A DNA stretch of 64,000 nucleotides, taken from assembly GCA_038322815.1 (NCBI GenBank), contig JBBQGG010000006.1, forward strand, positions 1-64,000. The letters are read 5' to 3'. The translations under genes were made by a program, and so were the position numbers. Of the stretch, positions 1-9,000 are shown piece by piece. Origin of the DNA: PALSA-1296 sp038322815. Lineage in GTDB: Bacteria; Bacteroidota; Ignavibacteria; Palsa-1295. Numbering within the stretch: position 1 is the first letter of the stretch; each line of letters opens with the position of its first letter. Below the pieces are notes generated by a model that saw nothing but the letters and a program-made list of their open reading frames with translations, did not search any database and was not told the origin of the DNA.

Positions 1-70
1 GACAAAGCAGCAGAGCTATAATCTCGAGATCAGTTCAGGAATATTTTTCCATTTTTAAGGAAGACGTGAT

Positions 71-790
71 ATGAAAAAATTTGCTTCATTTGCCATTGCT
101 TCGGTTTTGATTTTCTTTTTAGGGAGTTGCAGCGCACCAAGTGATCCCACACAGCTTTCTTCGAATGCAGATGCATATTTTTTCCAACAGAATACTACGT
201 ATTCCTACACTTATTCTCAGGATAAAACAAATTCAAATCCAACTGCTACATACGGTGTTACTCCTCCGGTTACTTACGGAAGTTTTTTAAGTCTTGTATC
301 GCAAAGCCAGAGCGGAACAGCAGATACTTTGCTTTTATTTAAGAACCGAGTCACATCGGATGGTACGGTAAATTGCATACTTTCTAACTCCTCGACTGAT
401 AACGGTATCATAGTCTTAAAAGGAATGCTCGATCTTGGCGCTGAATGGTATGCCGATACTGCACAAAAAATTTATGCAAACGTTGTCGGAAAATATGCTG
501 AATATTATCTTCCCGGCAGGCAGATCCATTACAGTGATGTAGTGGTTGTGAAATATACTGATAGTCGAGCGGCTTCCGATTCATATGTCATCCGTTATTT
601 TGCTCGTGGTTATGGATTAATCTTGGAGCGTACGATCACCGGAACAACTTCTGAGATATCGAATCTCCAGCTTATTTCTTTTCAGGGATCTATTTCAAAT
701 GCAAATCCCGATACTAAGCATGACCACTGGTTTAATTCGAACGGACACTTCATTGCGAATATGAAGCCGGATGATATATTTAACAAATAG
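71..790 (+). CDS. Secreted lipoprotein of unknown function
   Basis: I do not recognise this 239-residue protein. It starts with a lipoprotein-type signal: MKK, a hydrophobic stretch, then a lipobox ending at Cys20 (FLGSC), so it is probably lipid-anchored outside the inner membrane or in the outer membrane. The rest is soluble, rich in Ser, Thr and Tyr, with no repeats or catalytic motif I can name. A GGAAGACGTG stretch just before the ATG could serve as a ribosome-binding site. It ends about 180 bases before the tlpA-like gene and is probably a separate unit. The signal is clear; the function is unknown. Confidence 0.75.
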   Translation: MKKFASFAIASVLIFFLGSCSAPSDPTQLSSNADAYFFQQNTTYSYTYSQDKTNSNPTATYGVTPPVTYGSFLSLVSQSQSGTADTLLLFKNRVTSDGTVNCILSNSSTDNGIIVLKGMLDLGAEWYADTAQKIYANVVGKYAEYYLPGRQIHYSDVVVVKYTDSRAASDSYVIRYFARGYGLILERTITGTTSEISNLQLISFQGSISNANPDTKHDHWFNSNGHFIANMKPDDIFNK

Positions 791-968
791 CGTTTAGAAT
801 TTTTCTCATTCTGATTCCCACTCCCCGTTTTCTTGCTGAAAAAAATGTCATCCGGAATGCCACAATAACTTCATAAGACCTCATTAAACTCAGCAAAGAG
901 CACTAAAACACCTTAAACTTTGTAATAATAGTATCCCTACTAAAGGGAATTAACAATTATTAGATACG

Positions 969-1505
969 ATGATGAAAACGAAGCGTCCGATCTTTTTTGC
1001 AATATTCTTTCTGATCTCGGGAATTGCCATATATCTTTTTGCTAAACCGAAAGCCGAGGATATCAAACATGCAGATTTCAGCGATTTACAGGCAGCTCCG
1101 GATTTTGTGCTTAAAGATGTATATGGAAAAGAGGTAAAACTTTCCGATTTTAAAGGCAAAATTGTAATACTTAATTTTTGGGCAACATGGTGCGGTCCGT
1201 GCCGTAAAGAAATGCCTGATTTTCTCGAACTACAAAATGAATACGGTAAAGACGGATTACAATTTATCGGTATTGCACTCGATCAAGAAGGTGCGGAGAA
1301 GGTCAAGCCTTTTGTCGAAAAAAATAAAATATCGTATCCAATTCTTATTGGTAATAATGAGATCGCCGATAAATACGGCGGCATGAATGCCATCCCTGTT
1401 ACATTTCTCATTGATCGCAAGGGCATGATACGTAACCATTATATCGGGATGCGGCAGAAGAGTGATCTTGAAGATATGGCTTTGGCACTCTTGCGGGAAA
1501 AGTAA
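969..1505 (+). CDS. TlpA/ResA-like membrane-anchored thiol-disulfide oxidoreductase
   Basis: Periplasmic thioredoxin-fold protein of the TlpA/ResA/AhpC-TSA group, expected to reduce disulfides in apocytochromes or other exported proteins. An uncleaved N-terminal anchor spans about residues 7-25. The active site is WCGPC with Cys75 and Cys78 in the context FWATWCGPCRKEMP, and the cis-proline motif (AIPVTFLID) lies near residue 145. Length (178 aa) is normal. The start is ATG ATG, so either Met could be used. It is separated by only 3 bases from the next gene, which points to co-transcription with the HD hydrolase and the recombinase. The c-type cytochrome genes elsewhere in the window are plausible but unproven clients. 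Confidence 0.9.
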   Translation: MMKTKRPIFFAIFFLISGIAIYLFAKPKAEDIKHADFSDLQAAPDFVLKDVYGKEVKLSDFKGKIVILNFWATWCGPCRKEMPDFLELQNEYGKDGLQFIGIALDQEGAEKVKPFVEKNKISYPILIGNNEIADKYGGMNAIPVTFLIDRKGMIRNHYIGMRQKSDLEDMALALLREK

Positions 1506-1508
1506 ATA

Positions 1509-3803
1509 ATGGTCCCTCCCTCACAGGATCAGATGAAATACAGCGGTAAAAGTTCTTTTGAAAAGATCGGCATTGCCATACGCAGCGACGGATGGCGCAG
1601 GTCGAAAGCTGCGCGGATAATCCTTGCTATTACGCTAACACTTTTACTTTCAGTACTTTTCCCACAAGCACAATCTCCACAAAATGTAACGGGCTATTCT
1701 GTCGGCTCTCTCTGGACAAGTGCTGATGTCGCCGCACCATTTTCTTTTCGCCTTCTTAAAAGCGAGCAGCAAAAGAGGCAGGATGTCGGGCAAGCTCTGG
1801 AAAATTTTTACCCTGTTTTTGTACTGGATTCAAATGCAAAGCAAGGGACGTTCGATTCCCTCGAAAAAACTCTCTCTAAATTTAAGGATCTGGCAGTAAG
1901 AGTCAGGGAGAACTCCAAGGCCTCGGATTCACTGGAAAAATTAAGTTCGTTTTTTGGACTCTCAACTGAAGAAGGTATCACATTATCTTCTGCTCTTCTG
2001 TTGGAAGAAAAAAGATTTACTGCCAAACAAAATTATTCTTCTCTGGAAAATCAAATTGAAAATGCGATCTCTAAACTATTATCCGGTTCATATATTGTTA
2101 CTTCAATACCTTCTGCGTATTCCGGGAATCCGGATCAGAAAGTAGCCGTCAGAAAACGTAGCAGCGAAGAGCAGATCCTCTTCGTACATGATCTATTAAC
2201 ACAAGAATCCGCAAAGAATAAACTTCTTGAAGTTATTGAGCATGAAATACATGCTGCAAAAGATGTACAAAGTGCATTGATAAAGATTTCTTCTCTATCG
2301 CTTGTAGCGAATCTTTCCTATAGCGCAGAACGAACTGATGAAAGCAGAAAAAATATTATTGATCGCGTACCGAAAACGGACGGAGTAGTTTTAGAAGGAC
2401 AGAAAATAATCGGTAAGGGTGAAGTCATTAGTCCGGCTGCCAAAGCACAGTTAGAGAGCCTCGCGCAAGCCCGTATAGATCTTGGAGGATCGGGAGCAAT
2501 TGCTGCAAGAGCGCTTGGAACAATCGGGCACGTTGCAATTATCGTTCTCTTGTTTGTTCTGTATGTAAAATTTATCAGGCGTAGAATTTATAAGGATAAT
2601 GCACAGTTATTATTGATATCTATCATTCTGATCTTTCCTGCATTGATGGCGTATGTTTCGGTTGGAATTCATACGTCCTTTCCGTTGGAGTATCTTATCC
2701 TCATCCCCGTAACTTCGATGCTCCTGACAGTGCTTTTTGATTCGCGTACCGGATTTTACGGAACAGTTATCGTAGCGCTCTTAGTAGCAGGTATTCGGGG
2801 CAATGACTATAATGTTGCCTTGGCAGGACTATCGGCAGGTGCCTTTGCAGCCTACACTGTACGTGATCTGCGGAGCCGCTCACAATTATTTAAGAGCATC
2901 GGGTATATTTTTCTTGGCTATTTTATTGCCATCACTGCACTTGCCTTTGAGCGAGGTGCACCGCTGAAAGATATAGGCTTAGAACTTGCTGCCGCTGCAG
3001 GAAACGCACTGATCTCACCCGTGCTTACACTTGGTCTTGTTTTTCTTGTTGAACTCGTTTTCGATACGATGAGCGATCTGCGGCTTGCCGATTATAATGA
3101 TATCAACCATCCGTTACTGCGCAGGCTTGCTTCAGAGGCTCCCGGAACATATCATCATACCATGCTCGTCGCTCAACTTGCAGAAAATGCTGCTCTTGCA
3201 ATCGGAGCAAACGCTCTGCTTGCAAAGGTAGGGGCGATGTTCCATGATATTGGAAAGATCGTAAGTCCGCCCGACTTTATTGAAAACCAAAGTCATGAGA
3301 ATATTCATGACTCGATCCCAGCTTCAGAGAGCGCAACTCGGGTAAAGGCTCATGTCAGCGCAGGAACAAGATTAGCACGCAAAGAAAAATTACCCGAGAA
3401 GATCATTGATTTTATTCCGATGCATCATGGAACATTGCGGATTTCATTCTTTTATCAAAAGGCGCTCGGATTGATGGCAGCGGGCGGCACACTTGACGAC
3501 TCACTCTATCGGTATACCGGTCCGAAGCCGAATACCAAAGAAACGGCGATCGTTATGCTTGCCGACGCATCTGAGGCAATTGCCAGAACTCTGGCGAGAC
3601 GTGTTGATGAACCTACTGTCGAATTGATCGAGCATGATCTTGCAGCACTCTTTCGTGAACGCATTGCCGACGGGCAACTCGATGAATGTGATTTAACACT
3701 TCATGATCTTGTGATCATTAGAAGTGTCTTTGCAAGACTTCTTATCGGTACATTTCATGCGCGGATAGCCTATCCTCAGGTTCAGCATCAAGCAGTTATA
3801 TAG
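1509..3803 (+). CDS. 7TM-HD family transmembrane phosphohydrolase (PgpH/YqfF type)
   Basis: 764-residue protein with the architecture of 7TM-HD proteins. It has one N-terminal membrane segment (about residues 35-53), a large extracytoplasmic region (about 60-320), a cluster of membrane helices (about 330-510) and a cytoplasmic HD domain (about 530-740). The HD signature is visible as a His pair (YHHTM) near residue 547 and HDIGK near residue 579. Characterised PgpH relatives hydrolyse cyclic di-AMP; activity here is inferred from family membership. It lies 3 bases after the tlpA-like gene and 2 bases before the recombinase gene, so the three likely form one operon. Confidence 0.88.
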   Translation: MVPPSQDQMKYSGKSSFEKIGIAIRSDGWRRSKAARIILAITLTLLLSVLFPQAQSPQNVTGYSVGSLWTSADVAAPFSFRLLKSEQQKRQDVGQALENFYPVFVLDSNAKQGTFDSLEKTLSKFKDLAVRVRENSKASDSLEKLSSFFGLSTEEGITLSSALLLEEKRFTAKQNYSSLENQIENAISKLLSGSYIVTSIPSAYSGNPDQKVAVRKRSSEEQILFVHDLLTQESAKNKLLEVIEHEIHAAKDVQSALIKISSLSLVANLSYSAERTDESRKNIIDRVPKTDGVVLEGQKIIGKGEVISPAAKAQLESLAQARIDLGGSGAIAARALGTIGHVAIIVLLFVLYVKFIRRRIYKDNAQLLLISIILIFPALMAYVSVGIHTSFPLEYLILIPVTSMLLTVLFDSRTGFYGTVIVALLVAGIRGNDYNVALAGLSAGAFAAYTVRDLRSRSQLFKSIGYIFLGYFIAITALAFERGAPLKDIGLELAAAAGNALISPVLTLGLVFLVELVFDTMSDLRLADYNDINHPLLRRLASEAPGTYHHTMLVAQLAENAALAIGANALLAKVGAMFHDIGKIVSPPDFIENQSHENIHDSIPASESATRVKAHVSAGTRLARKEKLPEKIIDFIPMHHGTLRISFFYQKALGLMAAGGTLDDSLYRYTGPKPNTKETAIVMLADASEAIARTLARRVDEPTVELIEHDLAALFRERIADGQLDECDLTLHDLVIIRSVFARLLIGTFHARIAYPQVQHQAVI

Positions 3804-3805
3804 GA

Positions 3806-4714
3806 GTGGGAAAAACAAAAAAGCCCGAGCCGCATGAGCGCAATTATCTCAGTTATTTGCGGCTGGAGCGGGGACTGAGTGATAACTCGCTGGATGCATA
3901 TTCCCGTGATATTGATAAACTCATTTCATTCCTCGCCTCAAGGAATAAAAATATTGAAACAGCGAAAACGACTGAACTTCAGCAATTTATAAAAGTGCTT
4001 TCTGAAGCCGGACTTGAACGATCGAGTATCGCTCGCATCATTTCCTCGATACGGGGTTTTTATAAATTTCTTCTTGTTGAACGCATCCTGAACTTCGACC
4101 CCACAGAATCATTAGAATTAAAAACCCCACGCCGCCAACCGCCGGAAGTTCTCACTGTTTCAGAAATAGATGTGATTCTTTCGAAACCCGATGTAACAAC
4201 AAAAAAAGGAATACGAGATAAAGCCATATTGGAATTTCTTTATGCAACGGGCGCGCGAGTTTCTGAATTAACCGACCTTACCGTATCGCAATTATTTTTG
4301 AAAGATGGCTTGGTGCGGCTTTTCGGCAAAGGAAAAAAAGAACGCATCGTTCCGATCGGCAAGATGGCAATTAGAGTTCTTAATGAATATATTGATACAG
4401 TCAGACCGCTCTTTATTAAGCACGGAAAAATGACAGACGCTATTTTTTTAAATCAGGAACGCGGAACCGGTCTATCCAGGATGGCTATTTGGAATATCAT
4501 CCAGGAATATACAAATGCAGCAAAGATCGATAAAAGGATAACGCCTCATACATTTCGGCATTCCTTTGCAACGCATTTGCTTGAAGGGGGCGCCGATCTG
4601 AGAATTGTACAGGAATTGCTGGGCCATGCCGATATTTCTACGACGGAGATATATACGCACATTGACAGGAGCTATCTTGTCGAAGTACACCGTAGATTTC
4701 ATCCCAGAGGATAG
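3806..4714 (+). CDS. xerD: Tyrosine recombinase of the XerC/XerD family
   Basis: 302-residue phage-integrase-fold recombinase. It has an N-terminal SAM-like core-binding domain (about 10-95) and a catalytic domain (about 115-295). All catalytic residues are visible: Arg151 (ATGARVSEL), Lys175, His248 and Arg251 (HTFRH), His274 (LLGHA) and nucleophile Tyr283 (EIYTH). Length and chromosomal operon context fit a housekeeping Xer recombinase that resolves chromosome dimers at dif, rather than an element integrase. The start is GTG, 2 bases after the upstream stop, overlapping a GGAG-like stretch. XerC and XerD cannot be told apart from sequence alone; no dif site was identified. Confidence 0.88.
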   Translation: MGKTKKPEPHERNYLSYLRLERGLSDNSLDAYSRDIDKLISFLASRNKNIETAKTTELQQFIKVLSEAGLERSSIARIISSIRGFYKFLLVERILNFDPTESLELKTPRRQPPEVLTVSEIDVILSKPDVTTKKGIRDKAILEFLYATGARVSELTDLTVSQLFLKDGLVRLFGKGKKERIVPIGKMAIRVLNEYIDTVRPLFIKHGKMTDAIFLNQERGTGLSRMAIWNIIQEYTNAAKIDKRITPHTFRHSFATHLLEGGADLRIVQELLGHADISTTEIYTHIDRSYLVEVHRRFHPRG

Positions 4715-4806
4715 AATTTTGCCCTAAAAGTGTAATACTTTTTTAGATGGAGAGTTGTTATATGAAATCATAAACTGATAGGATTAAGAGCGCTAATCAA
4801 AATTTA

Positions 4807-5829
4807 ATGCAAAAATTTTTCGAATCTGTTTTCATCATAGTGCTTTTGGCAGGCAGCGCTTTTGCGCAGCCCGCCACAACAATAGGCTCGGACCCTAATT
4901 CCGGAAGAGCGCAGCTATATGATCTCCTGAAGCGAGTGCCTACTCCGCGAGCAGCTGCGATGGGGAATTCTTTTGTTTCAATAAAGAATGATCCGAATAC
5001 GGTATTCAGCAATCCTGCTGCATTATCTTCACAAACTCCCCGTGATTCTGTGGCTCCGGGTACAAATCTTTCAGTGGCAGCAAGTACGCTTGCAATTGGA
5101 ATAACGCAAGGCTCGATTGCCTTTTCCGCTCCTGCTCCGGAAATACTTGGATCAACCAGTTGGGTAGGAGTGGGAGTACTTTATAATAGTTATGGTACAA
5201 TTCAGGGAGCCGATAATGTAGGGCAGCTTACAAATCAATTCAGCGCAGGAGATTTTATTCTTTCCCTTGCCTATTCAGGCATTGTTCCGGATAAACCATT
5301 TCACTATGGAATTGCAGTAAAATTTATTTCTTCAACCTTAGCACCGGGTTATGGTTCATCGGGTTTGGCTGCCGATCTCGGAGTATTTTATGAGAGTAAA
5401 CCGCTGCTTCTTACCATTGGCCTATCTGCTACCAATATAGGAAAAGAGCTTAGTTATTATGACGGAGTTAAAGAAGCGCTACCTTTTAATTTACAATTAG
5501 GTGTCTCAAAAAAACTCGAACGCCTACCTCTTACCGTGCATCTTGCATTTCATAACTTAACCCGTGACCGCGAAGGACGCAATCTTTTTTATGCACTTAA
5601 CGATTTCTCTATCGGCGGCGAATTTATTATAGCCAAGATCATGCGCTTGCGCTTCGGATACGAGAATCAGGAACGGCGGGACCTCCAAGTCCCTGAAGGG
5701 TTAGGTTTAGGTGGCTTCTCAACAGGTCTCGGAATCGTATTAAAAAAACTTCAGTTAGATTATTCGCTCAGTATTATGGGTCCGGTAAAGGCTGATATTC
5801 ATAGATTTGGCGGAACATATTTATTCTGA
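4807..5829 (+). CDS. PorV/PorQ-like outer-membrane beta-barrel protein
   Basis: 340-residue protein with a Sec signal ending near AFAQ (residue 20). It then shows the hallmark of the PorV/PorQ (UPF0164) family: an alanine-rich PRAAAMGNSF segment followed by a DPNTVFSNPAAL motif at about residues 52-77, then alternating beta-barrel strands to a C-terminal aromatic residue (TYLF). In T9SS organisms PorV acts as an outer-membrane shuttle that delivers sorting-domain cargo to the attachment machinery, but many FCB genomes carry several paralogues of unclear role. Several T9SS-type cargo genes occur later in this window. The gene stands alone, 93 bases after xerD. Confidence 0.8.
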   Translation: MQKFFESVFIIVLLAGSAFAQPATTIGSDPNSGRAQLYDLLKRVPTPRAAAMGNSFVSIKNDPNTVFSNPAALSSQTPRDSVAPGTNLSVAASTLAIGITQGSIAFSAPAPEILGSTSWVGVGVLYNSYGTIQGADNVGQLTNQFSAGDFILSLAYSGIVPDKPFHYGIAVKFISSTLAPGYGSSGLAADLGVFYESKPLLLTIGLSATNIGKELSYYDGVKEALPFNLQLGVSKKLERLPLTVHLAFHNLTRDREGRNLFYALNDFSIGGEFIIAKIMRLRFGYENQERRDLQVPEGLGLGGFSTGLGIVLKKLQLDYSLSIMGPVKADIHRFGGTYLF

Positions 5830-5941
5830 GAAAGGAGAATTGGGAGGCACTTTCCTGCAACGTTTTTTCCAGGTTTTAACCTTTTTTATTATACTTATTC
5901 TTTTCCCGCCTTTGAATAAGGCACGTTTTCCCCTTCCCCAA

Positions 5942-6010
5942 CACCTCTCTCGTTCGAGGTGATGCCCTTTGTAAATTAATTTAAGCCAGCCCCTTGAAGA
6001 TTATTCAAGG
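5942..6010 (+). other. Two hairpins in the leader of the HAMP-array kinase
   Basis: Two short inverted repeats lie upstream of the kinase start at 6045: CACCTC...GAGGTG (5942-5962) and CCTTGAA...TTCAAGG (5992-6010). The second runs into GGAGGAC, but that purine run is about 30 bases from the ATG, too far for a normal ribosome-binding site. They could be a terminator for the PorV-like gene or a regulatory leader; neither is followed by a clear T-run. Confidence 0.3.
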
Positions 6011-6044
6011 AGGACGTCATCGTATATAATTTTTTCATAAAAAT

Positions 6045-9000
6045 ATGAAAACCCTGCCATCAAAACCTGCGGCGAAAATCAACACAGAGCCGCATACCTT
6101 AAATGAAAAAATCCTACTGGAAGTATTGACGAAAGTAAAAAGCGGGGATTTCACGGTCCGAATGCCTATCGATGAAGTAGGTCGGTTTCGCGCTATCTGT
6201 GAGACTCTCAATGATATCATTGAGCTCAATGAAAGTATGACGTTAGAATTTACCAAAGCCGCTAATACCATTGGTAAACAAGGTAAGCTTTCAGAACGTC
6301 TGGAACTTCCCCATGCCAGGGGTTCCTGGAGGAGTGGCATAGAGTCATGTAATACCATGATCTCGGATCTTGTCCATCCCACAATCGAAATTGCGAATGT
6401 TATCAGTTCTGTTGCTCAAGGAAATCTGTCTGATCAAATGCCTCTGGAAATCGGCGGCACACAATTAAAAGGAGAGTTTCTGCGAATTGCCAAAGAAGTG
6501 AACAGCATGGTAAAGCAGTTAAATTTATTCTCAATGGAAGTAACTCGCGTAGCACGCGAAGTGGGCTCCGAAGGAAAATTGGGAGGTCAGGCGAAAGTAA
6601 AAGGAGTATCGGGTGTGTGGAAAGATCTCACAGATTCAGTAAATCTTATGGGAAGCAATCTTACCGCTCAGGTCCGAAATATAGCTACGGTAACTACTGC
6701 AGTGGCAAAAGGCGATCTCTCTAAGAAAATTACTGTCGATGTACAAGGAGAAATTCTCGAGTTGAAAGATACCATCAATACAATGGTGGATCAGCTTAAT
6801 TCATTCTCTTCCGAGGTTACGCGCGTAGCTCGAGAAGTAGGTTCGGAAGGAATGCTTGGCGGTCAAGCAAATGTGCCCGGTGTAGGCGGTACGTGGAAAG
6901 ATCTAACGGAGTCGGTGAATAAGATGGCATCGAATCTCACAGGACAGGTAAGAAATATTGCTGAAGTTACCACAGCGGTTGCAAATGGAGATCTATCAAA
7001 GAAAATTTCAGTAGATGTAAAAGGAGAAATTCTTGAGCTGAAAAATACGATCAACACGATGGTTGAGCAGCTTCGTGGTTTTGCTTCAGAAGTAACACGT
7101 GTAGCACTTGAAGTAGGTACCGAAGGAAAGCTCGGCGGTCAGGCAAAAGTAAGAGGGGTTGGAGGAACATGGAAGGATCTTACCGATTCGGTTAATCAGA
7201 TGGCAAGTAATCTTACCTCACAAGTGCGTAATATCGCTGAAGTGACTACTGCAGTGGCAAAGGGAGATCTGTCAAGAAAGATTACTGTGGATGTAAAAGG
7301 AGAAATCCTTGAGTTGAAAGATACTATCAATACGATGGTGGATCAGCTCAATTCATTTGGATCGGAAGTTACACGCGTGGCGCGCGAAGTGGGCTCAGAA
7401 GGAAAATTAGGCGGTCAGGCACAAGTGGGAGGTGTTGCAGGAACATGGAAGGATCTCACAGATTCAGTAAATCAAATGGCAGGTAATCTTACTGCTCAGG
7501 TGCGAAACATCGCCGAAGTGACTACTGCAGTGGCAAAAGGTGATCTATCCAGAAAAATTACGGTAGATGTTAAAGGAGAGATACTCGAACTAAAAAACAC
7601 TATCAACACGATGGTGGATCAGCTTAACTCTTTCGGTTCCGAGGTTACGCGCGTAGCTCGAGAAGTAGGTTCGGAAGGAATGCTTGGCGGTCAGGCAAAC
7701 GTGCCCGGCGTAGGCGGTACATGGAAAGATTTAACGGAGTCGGTGAATAAGATGGCATCGAATCTTACAGGACAGGTAAGAAATATTGCTGAAGTAACCA
7801 CAGCAGTTGCAAATGGAGATCTATCAAAGAAAATTTCAGTAGATGTAAAAGGAGAAATTCTTGAGCTGAAAAATACGATCAACACGATGGTTGAGCAGCT
7901 TCGTGGTTTTGCTTCAGAAGTAACACGTGTAGCTCGTGAAGTAGGTACAGACGGAAAGCTCGGCGGTCAGGCAAGCGTGCCCGGTGTTGCCGGAACGTGG
8001 AAAGATTTAACAGATTCGGTAAATCAGATGGCAGGAAATCTTACTGCACAAGTACGTAACATTGCTGAAGTTGCAATTGCCGTTGCCAACGGTGATATGT
8101 CGAAAAAAATTACCGTGGACGTGCGAGGAGAAATTCTTCAATTAAAAGAAACTCTGAACACGATGGTGGATCAATTGCGCGCTTTTGCTTCAGAAGTAAC
8201 ACGCATGGCGCGCGAAGTAGGTACGGATGGAAAACTTGGTGGGCAGGCATTTGTCCCCGGAGTTGCAGGAACGTGGAAAGATCTTACCGATTCAGTTAAT
8301 CAGATGGCAAGTAATCTGACTTCGCAAGTGCGAAATATTGCGGAAGTGACAAAGGCACTTGCAAGCGGCGATCTGTCGAAAAAAATTACGGTAGATGTAA
8401 AAGGAGAGATCTTCGATCTGAAAAACACAATGAATACGATGGTGGATCAGTTGAATTCCTTTGCATCCGAAGTGACACGTGTAGCACGCGAAGTAGGTAC
8501 CGAAGGAATTCTCGGCGGTCAATCGGAAGTAAAGGGCGTTGCCGGAACGTGGAGGGACTTAACGGACTCTGTGAATATGATGGCTTCAAACCTTACTTCG
8601 CAAGTGCGCGGAATAGCAAAAGTGGTAACTTCTGTTGCCACCGGAAATTTACGCCAAAAATTATCTATTACTGCAAAAGGTGAAGTTGCCGAGCTTACTG
8701 AAACGATCAATGAAATGATTGATACGCTTGCCGTTTTTGCCGATCAGGTAACAACAGTTGCACGCGAAGTAGGTGTGGATGGCAAACTCGGAGGTCAGGC
8801 AAATGTGCCGGGAGCTTCAGGCACATGGAAAGGGCTTACAGAGAACGTAAATCAGTTAGCAGAAAATCTTACTACGCAGGTGCGAGCGATCTCGGACGTG
8901 GCTTCTGCCGTAACAAAAGGTGACTTAACACGAACGATCCGTGTGGAAGCAAAAGGAGAGGTCGAAGCCCTTAAGGATACCATCAATCAGATGATCGAAA

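Noticed and set aside
3806..4714. Integrase marking a mobile element
   Set aside because: Operon context with tlpA-like and HD hydrolase genes, normal length and lack of att-like repeats fit a housekeeping Xer recombinase.
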